Below are positions 24,319 through 32,341 of a DNA stretch of 64,000 bases, piece after piece. The notes below the pieces were generated by a model. The model was not told the DNA's origin, made no database searches, and saw only the letters and a program-made list of their open reading frames with translations. This DNA is from PALSA-894 sp963734185 (GTDB lineage Bacteria; Pseudomonadota; Alphaproteobacteria; Rhizobiales; Xanthobacteraceae). Each line of letters begins with the position of its first letter. Position 1 is the first letter of the stretch. A program made the position numbers and the translations under genes. The stretch is taken from the NCBI GenBank assembly GCA_963734185.1, contig CAVTGA010000002.1:992001-1056000 (forward strand). Direction: 5' to 3'.

Positions 24319-25413
24319 TCACGCCACCCGATACGTCTCCACCGCCTTCTGATCCCACACCAGCCCGTTGCCCGGCCGCTCCGCCACGACCGCGCAGCCA
24401 TCGACGATCCGGAGCGGCTCTTCCACCAGCTTGTCGGCCCAGTCGACATATTCGAGCCAGTGGGCGGTCGGCGTCGCCGCCAACAGGTGCGCGCTTACTT
24501 CGGGGAACAGGTGCGACGACATCGGGATGCGTTGCGCGGCAGCGAGCGCCGCGGCGCGCTGCCAGCCGGTGACGCCGCCTATGCGCTCGAGATCGGGCAT
24601 CACGTAGTCCGACGCCGCGGCGGCGAGCGCGGTCGCCATGCCCTCGGGCAGCGAGAAATTCTCGCCGATCTGCACCGGCACCTTCAACTCGCGACGCAGG
24701 GTGGCATTGCCGGCGTAGTCGTCGTGGCGGATCGGCTCCTCGAGCCAGTAGATGCCTTCGTGGTCGAGCGCGCGCCCGCGCTCGAGCGCATCGCTCAAGC
24801 CGAGGAACTGATTGTAATCGGTCATCAGCGCGACGCCCTCGGGGATGCGGTTCTTCACCGCGCGCACGGCCGCGATGTCCTGCTGCAAGGTCGGATAGCC
24901 GAGCCTGAGCTTCACGCCGCGGAAACCTCCGGCCAAGAGCTTCTCGGCCTCGTCGGCGACCTTCGCGGGCGCCATCAGGCCGAGCCCGCAGCTGTTGTAG
25001 GCGGGAATCGGCCGCGGCGTCGCGCCGAGCAGGCGGGCGAGCGGCAGCCCTTGGGCGATCGCCACCGCGTCCCAGGCCGCGACGTCGAATCCCGCCAACG
25101 CCATGCGGATGATGCCTTGCACGCCGATCAGCGCGAAACGCTCGTGCAGCAACGCGAACAGATCGAGCGGCGCGACGGGAGCGCCCTTGGTGATGCGATC
25201 GACTGCGGCCAGCATCGCCGCGATGGCGCGCGAGACCTCGAGCGAGTGGCCGAAGATGTAGGACCGGCCGGTGATGCCGGCGTCGGTCTCGAGATCGACC
25301 AGCACCAGGTTCGCCTTGGCGAACGCGCCGCGGCTGGTGCCGAGGACGTAGGTGTTCGGCACCTCGACGCAAACGCCGCGCACCGCGCGGACCGTCAACT
25401 TGTCGGTTGGCAT
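24319..25413 (-). CDS. Mandelate racemase/muconate lactonizing enzyme family protein
   Basis: A 364-residue enolase-superfamily enzyme. The N-terminal capping domain (residues 1-125) precedes a barrel with GFRGVKLRLG (Lys), LMTDYNQ (Asp), YWLEEPIRHDD (Glu) and VQIGENFS (Glu) as metal and base residues, plus MSSHLFPEV with the mandelate-racemase-type His. These enzymes abstract an alpha proton from a carboxylate; the substrate is unknown. The start is ATG 25413 (MPTDKLTVRAV); the longer open frame would overlap the divergent GAF gene. The two genes share a 28-bp divergent gap. Confidence 0.88.
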   Translation of the reverse strand: MPTDKLTVRAVRGVCVEVPNTYVLGTSRGAFAKANLVLVDLETDAGITGRSYIFGHSLEVSRAIAAMLAAVDRITKGAPVAPLDLFALLHERFALIGVQGIIRMALAGFDVAAWDAVAIAQGLPLARLLGATPRPIPAYNSCGLGLMAPAKVADEAEKLLAGGFRGVKLRLGYPTLQQDIAAVRAVKNRIPEGVALMTDYNQFLGLSDALERGRALDHEGIYWLEEPIRHDDYAGNATLRRELKVPVQIGENFSLPEGMATALAAAASDYVMPDLERIGGVTGWQRAAALAAAQRIPMSSHLFPEVSAHLLAATPTAHWLEYVDWADKLVEEPLRIVDGCAVVAERPGNGLVWDQKAVETYRVA

Positions 25414-25441
25414 TGTTCTCAACCCCTTTATGGTGAAGCCC

Positions 25442-25927
25442 ATGATGCCGCTGAGCAGAGACGATATCGAGACCCTTTCCGCCGGCGCAGCCAAATCTCC
25501 GGCGGCGCTGTTCGCTGCGATCGAGCAAATCGCCGTCCGGCGCGTCGGCGCCGGGCTCGTCACGGTGATGCGCCACGACGCAGCGCAATCGACCGTAGAG
25601 CGGCTCTATTCGTCCAATGAAACCGCCTATCCGGTCGGCGGCCGCAAGCTGAAACGCGACACCGGCTGGAGCCGCGCCGTGCTGGCCGAGCATCGCGTGC
25701 TGGTGAGTGCCGGCGATGCCGCCATCCGCGAATCGTTCGACGATCACGCGACGATCTTCGGCCTCGGCCTGCATTCATGCGTCAATGTCCCGCTGGTGAG
25801 CGAAGGGCGCTGTATCGGCACCCTCAACGTGCTGGCGGCGCGGCCGCAGTGGAGCGAGGACGAGGTCGCCGTGGCACGGGCGCTCGGCCTAGCGGCGTTG
25901 GCGGGGTTGTTGATGGTGACGGCGTAG
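25442..25927 (+). CDS. GAF domain protein
   Basis: A 161-residue single GAF domain: AALFAAIEQIAVRRVGAGLV, then TVMRHDAAQSTVERLYSSNE, and HSCVNVPLVSEGRCIGTLNVL. No output domain is attached. It may sense a small ligand and regulate the divergent enolase-superfamily gene, but no DNA-binding part is visible. Two adjacent ATGs (25442 and 25445) are possible starts. The stop lies within a palindromic repeat. Confidence 0.85.
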   Translation: MMPLSRDDIETLSAGAAKSPAALFAAIEQIAVRRVGAGLVTVMRHDAAQSTVERLYSSNETAYPVGGRKLKRDTGWSRAVLAEHRVLVSAGDAAIRESFDDHATIFGLGLHSCVNVPLVSEGRCIGTLNVLAARPQWSEDEVAVARALGLAALAGLLMVTA

Positions 25928-26080
25928 GGTGGGCAACGGCGCGGCCTGGATCTCTCAACGATGCCCTGAAGCAGATCCGCGCCGTGCCCACGCGGACGGC
26001 CGAACGAGGAGCCGCGTGGACAACGGCGTACGGCGTTCGCGCAATCCCAATCGATCTGCCGCGCGCCGTTGCCCACCCTA
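25925..26080. repeat. MITE-like palindromic element with 19-bp perfect terminal inverted repeats
   Basis: TAGGGTGGGCAACGGCGCG at 25925-25943 is the exact reverse complement of 26062-26080. The 156-bp element includes the GAF stop codon TAG at one end and the stop of the truncated ketopantoate-reductase copy at the other. The 118-bp inner part codes for nothing I can support. No target duplication was looked for successfully. Confidence 0.75.
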
Positions 26081-26643
26081 GCCCTTCCCCTCCGCATGCA
26101 AAATGAGGATGTCGCGCACGGCGCGGCAGCACGGCGTCGGCACATTCACCTTCGCGCCGAGATCCACCACGGCGCCGGCGAGCCAGGGCAGTTCGAGCGG
26201 CTTGCCGGCCGCAAGGTCGTGCGCCATCGAGGCCTGCATCTCGGCTGGCAAGTTGTCGAGGTGGGCGGCGCGCTGCTCGGCATAATCCGCCGGCAGCGCC
26301 ACGCCGCGGGCGCGGCCGACCGCCACCACCTCGCGCATGACGTCGAACACGAACGCCCGCGTGAGCGGATTGGCGCGGATCGGTCCGATGGTCGAGCGCA
26401 TCGACGCCGTCACGCTCGACATGGCAGTGAGGAACACGAACTTCTCCCATAGCTCGCGCACGATATCGCTCGAGATCTCGGCGTGGAGGCCGGCCTTCTT
26501 GCATTCGGCCAGGATCGCCTGCGCGCGCGGCGAGACGCTGCGGTCGTATTCGCCGAACACCATGCGCTCCATCGGCCCGGTCTTGCGGATGACGCCCGGC
26601 CGGGCGATGGCGACGCCAATATAGGCCGCGCCGCCAAGCAGCG
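26078..26643 (-). pseudogene. Truncated second copy of the ketopantoate reductase gene
   Basis: Bases 26081-26643 repeat 26740-27302, the 3' 61% of the complete gene next door, with a constant offset of 659 bp and only about three mismatches. The reading frame starts in the middle of the protein at LLGGAAYIGVAI and ends at HAEGKG-stop. No start codon with a ribosome-binding site is seen, and the NAD-binding N-terminus is missing, so it is probably non-functional. One difference changes Ala to Val near the C-terminus (LGAKVNVPT). Confidence 0.9.
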
Positions 26644-26739
26644 ACGTCGTAGCCCGGATTGAGCGCAAGCGAAAGCCGGGGCGGTCCCACCGTATGGCAC
26701 GATTCCCGGCTTTCGCTTGCAGCGAAAGCCGGGCTACGC
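26644..26739. repeat. Palindromic repeat between the duplicated copies
   Basis: GTAGCCCGGATTGAGCGCAA pairs with CGAAAGCCGGGCTAC at the other end; the inner part has GCGAAAGCCGGG/CCCGGCTTTCGC. It sits exactly between the two 563-bp copies and provides the stop codon of the complete gene (TAG at 26734-26736). Confidence 0.75.
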
Positions 26740-27654
26740 GCCCTTTCCCTCCGCATGCAAAATGAGGATGTCGCGCACGGCGCGGCAGCACGGCGTCGGC
26801 ACATTCGCCTTCGCGCCGAGATCCACCACGGCGCCGGCGAGCCAGGGCAGTTCGAGCGGCTTGCCGGCCGCAAGGTCGTGCGCCATCGAGGCCTGCATCT
26901 CGGCTGGCAAGTTGTCGAGGTGGGCGGCGCGCTGCTCGGCATAATCCGCCGGCAGCGCCACGCCGCGGGCGCGGCCGACCGCCACCACCTCGCGCATGAC
27001 GTCGAACACGAACGCCCGCGTGAGCGGATTGGCGCGGATCGGTCCGATGGTCGAGCGCATCGACGCCGTCACGCTCGACATGGCAGTGAGGAACACGAAC
27101 TTCTCCCATAGCTCGCGCACGATATCGCTCGAGATCTCGGCGTGGAGGCCGGCCTTCTTGCATTCGGCCAGGATCGCCTGCGCGCGCGGCGAGACGCTGC
27201 GGTCGTATTCGCCGAACACCATGCGCTCCATCGGCCCGGTCTTGCGGATGACGCCCGGCCGGGCGATGGCGACGCCAATATAGGCCGCGCCGCCGAGCAG
27301 CGCCTTGTCGCCGACGATCGGCCGCAGCATGTCGTCCTTCTGCACCCCGTTCTGGAACGAGATCAGCGCGGTGTCCGGCGTCATGATCGGCGCCAGCGAA
27401 CGCGCCGCGTTCTCGGTATCGCGCAGCTTCACGGCGAACAGCACGAGGTCGACCGGGCCGATCGTCGCCGGATCGTCGGTGGCCTTGACCTTGGGGACGT
27501 GGAACGGGCCGTGGCCCTCGATCGCGATGCCGTCCTTGCGCATGGCCTCCAAATGCGCGCCGCGCGCGATGAACGTCACATCCGAGCCGCCCTGGGCGAG
27601 CCGCGCGCCGTAATAGCCGCCGATTCCGCCCGAACCCATGATCGCGATCTTCAA
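26734..27654 (-). CDS. panE: Ketopantoate reductase family protein
   Basis: A 306-residue 2-dehydropantoate 2-reductase family protein: N-terminal Rossmann motif MKIAIMGSGGIGGYYGARLA, then DLVLFAVKLRDTE, ISFQNGVQKDD, and a C-terminal domain with WEKFVFLTAMSSVTA (catalytic Lys). Start TTG at 27654 follows AAAGGAGG by 8 nt; the longer frame lacks such a site. The family reduces ketopantoate in pantothenate synthesis, though many paralogues act on other 2-keto acids. It is on the minus strand, convergent with the GAF gene. A partial copy follows directly. Confidence 0.88.
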   Translation of the reverse strand: MKIAIMGSGGIGGYYGARLAQGGSDVTFIARGAHLEAMRKDGIAIEGHGPFHVPKVKATDDPATIGPVDLVLFAVKLRDTENAARSLAPIMTPDTALISFQNGVQKDDMLRPIVGDKALLGGAAYIGVAIARPGVIRKTGPMERMVFGEYDRSVSPRAQAILAECKKAGLHAEISSDIVRELWEKFVFLTAMSSVTASMRSTIGPIRANPLTRAFVFDVMREVVAVGRARGVALPADYAEQRAAHLDNLPAEMQASMAHDLAAGKPLELPWLAGAVVDLGAKANVPTPCCRAVRDILILHAEGKGA

Positions 27655-27728
27655 GTGCGTTCCTCCTTCAAAGTCCCGGATGGAGCGCGGCGAAATCCGG
27701 GGCAGCGGTGCTGCCGGGTGAGAGCCGC

Positions 27729-27788
27729 CCCGCATTGCGCCATAGCGCGTCGAAGACGCGCGTGAACGCGCTTCAGGCTCCATGCGGG
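27729..27788. repeat. Palindromic repeat family D, copy 1
   Basis: CCCGCATTGCGCCATAGCGC...AAGACGCGCGTGAACGCGCTT...CATGCGGG. The core GTCGAAGACGCGCGTAAACG recurs at 31371-31446 with few changes. It lies upstream of the ketopantoate reductase start and overlaps no gene. Confidence 0.65.
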
Positions 27789-27802
27789 CTACGCGCCTGC
27801 GC

Positions 27803-29185
27803 TCAGTCCGCCGGATAGCGGCGGTAGAGCGACGAGGCCTTGGTGCGCTCGTCGATGGTTTCGAACACGAAGCGGCCGGCCAGGACCCGTGTGGCGATGT
27901 CGCCGTGCGTGTACCGGCGGGTATCGAGCATCTGCATGACCTTCCAGTGATGATAGACCAGCGGCTTGCCCGCCATGCGGCACACGATGAGATTCGAGCA
28001 GGCCACCGCTACAGGGAATGCGGCGATGCGTGCGGTCTCGGCGCGGACGACCGCCGCATATTCGGCGCCGAGCGCGCGGTAGGACGGGCTCGCCAGCACA
28101 TGGGCGAATTCCACACGGGTCGACGCCAGCAGCCGGATCAGCAGCACGGCGACGACGATGAGCTGGATGCGACGCGGCGTCCATCGGTTGAGGACGAGCG
28201 GCAGGCGCTCGAAGGCGATCCCGATGCCGACGGCGGTCGCGAACACCAGCTCGATCTGCACGTTCTCGTCGACGCCCGAGCCCGATTTCTGCACCAGGTA
28301 CGACAGGACCGATCCGGCGACCAGCCAGGCGGTGAAACGTGCGGCCGGCGCGCCGCGCTCGGCGCGCGCCCAGACGCCCCACAGGATCATCGCCGGCAGC
28401 ACGAACTGCAGGCGGCCGATCGAATCGAGCGCGCGATCGAAATGATAGACGCGCGCCATGAACAGATGGGCGAGGAAATGCGGGTATGCGTAAGCGAGAA
28501 CCGCGAGCCCGGCGACCGCCGCCGCGGCTCCGACCAGGGCGGCACGCAAGCCGAGGCGCCAGTCGTGACGCGCGAGCCACAGCAACGCGACCGCCGGCAC
28601 CACGATGTTGTTGTGTTTGACGAAGCCCGCCAGCACCATCAGCAGCACCGCCGGCTCGACTGCCTTGCCCGCGTCCATGCGCGCGAGGAACCAGGCGAGC
28701 GCGACGCCCATCAGCGCGACGGCGAGCAGCTGCGGCTCGTTCATGCCGACATAGAGATCGAAGAAGCGCGCCATGGTGGCGACGAACCACAGGCCGCCGA
28801 CCGCGGCCGCGGTGCGGCCGCCGCCAAAGCGGCGCACGATGAACGCCACCGCCAAGCCAAGCACGATCGTGGACAGGATGGAGAGCACGCGCCCGACATA
28901 AAGCGCGTCGCCGAACGCCTTGCCGAGCGCGCCGATGAGGTAATAGGACAGCGGCGGATAGTTGTTGGCGACCAGCCCATCGGACGGCGGATAGAGCTCG
29001 GCCTTGAAAGCGGCGTCGGCGTGATAGGCGTTCCAGCCCTCGTTGCCCCACACTTCGAGCGGCAGGGTCGCACGCCACAGCGGCCAGACCAGGAACAGCA
29101 CGGCCAGCGCGGCGAGCGCCCATAGCGCGGCCTTGGCCACGGCAGAGGACGGCTCCGCGCCAGAACCCGCTGCCTCCGTGCTCAA
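27803..29185 (-). CDS. Integral membrane glycosyltransferase (ArnT/PMT-like)
   Basis: A 460-residue multipass protein of the GT-C type. About ten hydrophobic helices are visible, and the first periplasmic loop after helix 1 carries EVWGNEGWNAYHADAAF, the position of the catalytic acidic residue of ArnT/PMT-type enzymes, then ANNYPPLSYYLIG. The donor would be a polyprenyl-linked sugar and the acceptor unknown. Start TTG at 29185 gives MSTEAAGSG and a short cytoplasmic tail. It stands alone on the minus strand, divergent from the ugpB remnant. Confidence 0.78.
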   Translation of the reverse strand: MSTEAAGSGAEPSSAVAKAALWALAALAVLFLVWPLWRATLPLEVWGNEGWNAYHADAAFKAELYPPSDGLVANNYPPLSYYLIGALGKAFGDALYVGRVLSILSTIVLGLAVAFIVRRFGGGRTAAAVGGLWFVATMARFFDLYVGMNEPQLLAVALMGVALAWFLARMDAGKAVEPAVLLMVLAGFVKHNNIVVPAVALLWLARHDWRLGLRAALVGAAAAVAGLAVLAYAYPHFLAHLFMARVYHFDRALDSIGRLQFVLPAMILWGVWARAERGAPAARFTAWLVAGSVLSYLVQKSGSGVDENVQIELVFATAVGIGIAFERLPLVLNRWTPRRIQLIVVAVLLIRLLASTRVEFAHVLASPSYRALGAEYAAVVRAETARIAAFPVAVACSNLIVCRMAGKPLVYHHWKVMQMLDTRRYTHGDIATRVLAGRFVFETIDERTKASSLYRRYPAD

Positions 29186-29277
29186 CCCCGTCTCTCCGTC
29201 CTTGTCTCGCCCGTGTCGGCAATTGCATGCTTAAATGATGCATCGTGCGCGGAACAGGGGGATGCGTTTGGCCGGTC

Positions 29278-29442
29278 GTGCTCAAGCATGCAAGCCGGAC
29301 CGCGGCCATGCTGGCGGCACTGATCGGCGCGACGCCCGCTGCCGCCGTGGTGGAGTTCCAGTGGTGGCACGCAAGGCCGGGCGAATTGGGGCGCGTGCTC
29401 GACAAACTTGCGGCCGACTTCAACGACCAGCAGCGCGACTAA
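29278..29442 (+). pseudogene. N-terminal remnant of a UgpB-like binding protein
   Basis: A 54-codon frame from GTG 29278 reads a signal-peptide-like stretch, then ATPAAAVVEFQWWHARPGEL and KLAADFNDQQRD-stop. The intact ugpB at 29952 has SPAFAQIELQWWHAMTGGNN and LANEFNAAQSEYK at the same places. This looks like the first 50 residues of a second ugpB, cut off right before a palindromic repeat. It might instead be the start of a gene disrupted by that repeat. Confidence 0.6.
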
Positions 29443-29468
29443 GGCCAATCAGTAGGTCTCTCCGGAAT

Positions 29469-29780
29469 CCCTCCCCCGCAGGGCAGGGCTATCGCATATG
29501 GCGCTGTCGCTTGCCTCGCGCCGAAAGCGCCACAGCACCTCCCCCCTTGTGGGGGAGGTCGACCGCCAGAGCCCGCAGGGCGCAGGCGGGCGGGAGGGGG
29601 TCTTTGCTTTGTCTTTGCAGCGCAGGCTCTTCGTGCTTGTGGCGAGTCCCCCTCCGGCCTCGCTTCGCGAGGCCACCTCCCCCACAAGGGGGGAGGGAGG
29701 CTGTGGCGCTTTCAGTGCCGATTCCGTTTCAGAAATAGCGCTGCGTGTCATATGCGATAGCCCTGCCCCGCAGGGGAGGG
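29469..29780. repeat. 312-bp nested palindromic element
   Basis: Outer arms: 29469-29500 (CCCTCCCCCGCAGGGCAGGG, then CTATCGCATATG) pairs with 29749-29780. Inner arms: GAAAGCGCCACAGCACCTCC from 29523 and AAGGGGGGAGGTG-type sequence pair with 29680-29714 (CTCCCCCACAAGGGGGGAGG, then CTGTGGCGCTTTC). The element fills the gap between the ugpB remnant and ugpB; the next 171 nt up to ugpB hold its promoter region with no other gene. Confidence 0.8.
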
Positions 29781-29951
29781 ATGCGCGGCGAAAAAGCGCG
29801 GAAATCCACAGAGTTGCCGCGCCGTCACCCCTTCCGCCCCTGCCCGCAGCCTCTACAATGGCCCCACGCACGTCACGGGCCCGTCACCGCGCCCTCCTAG
29901 GCAGGTTGGCCCGCAGAACGTCCGCGGGAGGACAGACAAGGAGTGAACCAC

Positions 29952-31262
29952 ATGTTCCGCCGCTTCATCGCCGGTGCCGCCGCCCTGCTCGCTGTGGCAA
30001 GCCCGGCCTTTGCCCAGATCGAGCTGCAGTGGTGGCACGCGATGACCGGGGGCAACAACGACGTCATCGTCAGGCTCGCCAACGAGTTCAACGCCGCGCA
30101 GAGCGAGTACAAGGTCGTGCCCAGCTACAAGGGCGGCTACGCCGACACGATGAATGCCGGCATCGCGGCGTTCCGCGCCGGCAACGCGCCCCACATCATG
30201 CAGGTGTTCGAGGTCGGCACCGCCACCATGATGGCGGCGCCCGGCGCCGTGAAGCCGGTGCACGTGCTGATGAAGGAGGCGGGCGAGAAGTTCGACCCTG
30301 CCAATTATCTGGCGGCGATCACCGGCTACTACTCGACCTCGAAGGGCGAGATGCTGTCGTTCCCGTTCAATTCGTCGTCGACCGTGATGTGGATCAACAA
30401 GGACGCGTTCCGCAAGGCCGGACTCAATCCCGATGCGCCGCCGAAGACCTGGCCGGAGGTGTTCGAAGCGGCCAAGAAGCTCAAAGCCGCCGGCCACGCC
30501 ACCTGCGGCTTCTCCAACGCGTGGGTGACCTGGGTCAACGTCGAGCAGCTCTCGGCCTGGCACAACACCTCGCTCGCCACCAAGGCGAACGGTCTCGACG
30601 GGTTCGACACCGTGCTCAATTTCAACGGTCCGCTGCACACCAAGCACCTGCAGAACCTGGTCGAACTGCAGAAGGACAAGACCTACGACTATTCGGGCCG
30701 CACCAACACCGGCGAGGGCCGCTTCACCTCGGGCGAATGCCCGATCTTTCTCACCTCGTCGGCGTTCTTCGGCAACGTCAAGGCCAACGCCAAGTTCGAC
30801 TTCGGCAACGCCCCGATGCCGTACTATCCCGACGTCGCCGGCGCGCCGCAGAATTCGATCATCGGCGGCGCCTCGCTGTGGGTGATGGGCGGCAAGAAGC
30901 CGGAGGAATACAAGGGCGTGGCGAAGTTCTTCGCGTTCCTGTCCGACACCGACCGCCAGGTCGCGGTGCACAAGGCTTCGGGCTATCTGCCGATCACCAA
31001 GGCGGCCTACGCCAAGACCAAGGAGTCCGGCTACTACAAGGACGCGCCGTACCTCGAGACGCCGCTGCTCGAGCTCACCAACAAGGAGCCGACCGCGAAC
31101 TCGCGCGGCTTGCGCCTCGGCAACATGGTGCAGCTGCGCGACGTGTGGGCCGAGGAGTTCGAGTCCGCGCTGTCGGGCAAGAAATCGGCCAAGGAGGCGC
31201 TCGACGCCGCCGTCAGTCGCGGCAACACGATGCTGCGGCAGTTCGAGCGGACGGTAAGGTGA
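29952..31262 (+). CDS. ugpB: sn-glycerol-3-phosphate-type ABC transporter substrate-binding protein UgpB
   Basis: A 436-residue periplasmic binding protein of the UgpB class. A signal peptide (MFRRFIAGAAALLAVASPAF) ends just before QIELQWWHAMTG. The GGYADTMNAGIAAFRAGNAP and FTSGECPIFLTSSAFFG segments are typical, and the C-terminus is FEESALSG-like helical. It presents glycerol-3-phosphate or its diesters to the UgpAEC importer. I chose ATG 29952 (8 nt after AAGGAG) over GTG 29943. First gene of the operon. Confidence 0.9.
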   Translation: MFRRFIAGAAALLAVASPAFAQIELQWWHAMTGGNNDVIVRLANEFNAAQSEYKVVPSYKGGYADTMNAGIAAFRAGNAPHIMQVFEVGTATMMAAPGAVKPVHVLMKEAGEKFDPANYLAAITGYYSTSKGEMLSFPFNSSSTVMWINKDAFRKAGLNPDAPPKTWPEVFEAAKKLKAAGHATCGFSNAWVTWVNVEQLSAWHNTSLATKANGLDGFDTVLNFNGPLHTKHLQNLVELQKDKTYDYSGRTNTGEGRFTSGECPIFLTSSAFFGNVKANAKFDFGNAPMPYYPDVAGAPQNSIIGGASLWVMGGKKPEEYKGVAKFFAFLSDTDRQVAVHKASGYLPITKAAYAKTKESGYYKDAPYLETPLLELTNKEPTANSRGLRLGNMVQLRDVWAEEFESALSGKKSAKEALDAAVSRGNTMLRQFERTVR

Positions 31263-31289
31263 TCAGTCCCGTGTCCCGGGCGCGGCGCA

Positions 31290-31335
31290 CCCCCTCCCTA
31301 CCCTCCCCCGCAGGCGGGGGAGGGTAGGGAGGGGG
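31290..31335. terminator. 20-bp perfect hairpin after ugpB
   Basis: 31290-31309 (CCCCCTCCCTACCCTCCCCC) pairs exactly with 31316-31335 around the 6-nt loop GCAGGC. No T-tract follows, so it is more likely an intercistronic mRNA-stabilising or attenuating structure than a complete terminator. Hairpins of this sort after binding-protein genes often give more binding protein than permease. Confidence 0.6.
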
Positions 31336-31370
31336 GCCGCAGAACCGGGACCGCCACAGTCTGGAACGGT

Positions 31371-31446
31371 CCCGCATCTGCGGCGCAGCGCCATAGCGAG
31401 TCGAAGACGCGCGTAAACGCGCTTATGGTGCTGCACCGCGTGCGGG
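31371..31446. repeat. Palindromic repeat family D, copy 2
   Basis: CCCGCATCTGCGGCGCAGCG at the left and GCTGCACCGCGTGCGGG at the right, with AGTCGAAGACGCGCGTAAAC in the middle. It matches the copy at 27729-27788. It lies in the ugpB-ugpA gap downstream of the long hairpin. Confidence 0.65.
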
Positions 31447-31459
31447 ACACAAGGCCTTC

Positions 31460-32341
31460 ATGGAAAAGCGCTCGGTCTTCAATCACCGCCTGCTGCCCTA
31501 CGCGCTGCTGCTGCCGCAGATCGCGATCACGCTGGTGTTCTTCTACTGGCCGGCGAGCCAAGCGGTATGGCAGTCGTTCCTGTTGCAGGATGCGTTCGGC
31601 CTGTCGACCGCGTTCGTGTGGATGGAGAACTACCGCGAGCTGTTCGCGCACGGCGACTATTACCAGACCATCGCCACCACGCTGTTCTTCTCGGGCGCGG
31701 TCGCGGTGCTGTCGCTTTCCTGCGCGCTGCTGCTCGCCGTGCAGGCCGACAAGCAGCTCGCCGGGGCGGGCGTCTACCGCACCCTGCTGATCTGGCCCTA
31801 CGCGGTCGCGCCGGCGGTCGCCGGCGTGTTGTGGATCTTCATGTTCCAGCCCTCGCTCGGCGTGCTGGCGCGGGGCTTGCGCAATCTCGGCGTCGACTGG
31901 AACCCGCTGCTCAACGGCGACCACGCCATGATCCTGGTGGTGCTCGCCGCCACCTGGAAGCAGATCTCCTACAACTTCCTGTTCTTCCTCGCCGGACTGG
32001 CGGCGATCCCGCGCAGCGTGATCGAGGCCGCGGCGATCGACGGCGCGCGCCCGCTGCGGCGGTTCTGGACCATCGTGTTCCCGCTGCTGTCGCCGACCAC
32101 GTTCTTCCTGCTGGTGGTCAACATCGTCTACGCGTTCTTCGACACGTTCGGCATCATCGATGCCATGACCGGCGGCGGCCCGTCGAAGGCGACCGAAACG
32201 CTGGTCTACAAGGTCTATGCCGACGGACGGCTCGGCGGCGACCTCGGCGGCTCGGCGGCGCAGTCGGTGATCCTGATGATCATTGTGATCGGGCTGACGG
32301 CGATCCAGTTCCGCTATATCGAACGCAAGGTGAACTACTGA
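31460..32341 (+). CDS. ugpA: Glycerol-3-phosphate ABC transporter permease UgpA
   Basis: A 293-residue inner-membrane permease (MalF/UgpA type) with six predicted helices. The EAA loop that contacts the ATPase is EAAAIDGARPLRRFWTIVFP. The N-terminus begins MEKRSVFNHRLLPYALLLPQ, the typical UgpA start. It pairs with UgpE to form the channel. Its stop overlaps the ATG of the creatininase-like gene by one base (ATG at 32341). Confidence 0.93.
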   Translation: MEKRSVFNHRLLPYALLLPQIAITLVFFYWPASQAVWQSFLLQDAFGLSTAFVWMENYRELFAHGDYYQTIATTLFFSGAVAVLSLSCALLLAVQADKQLAGAGVYRTLLIWPYAVAPAVAGVLWIFMFQPSLGVLARGLRNLGVDWNPLLNGDHAMILVVLAATWKQISYNFLFFLAGLAAIPRSVIEAAAIDGARPLRRFWTIVFPLLSPTTFFLLVVNIVYAFFDTFGIIDAMTGGGPSKATETLVYKVYADGRLGGDLGGSAAQSVILMIIVIGLTAIQFRYIERKVNY

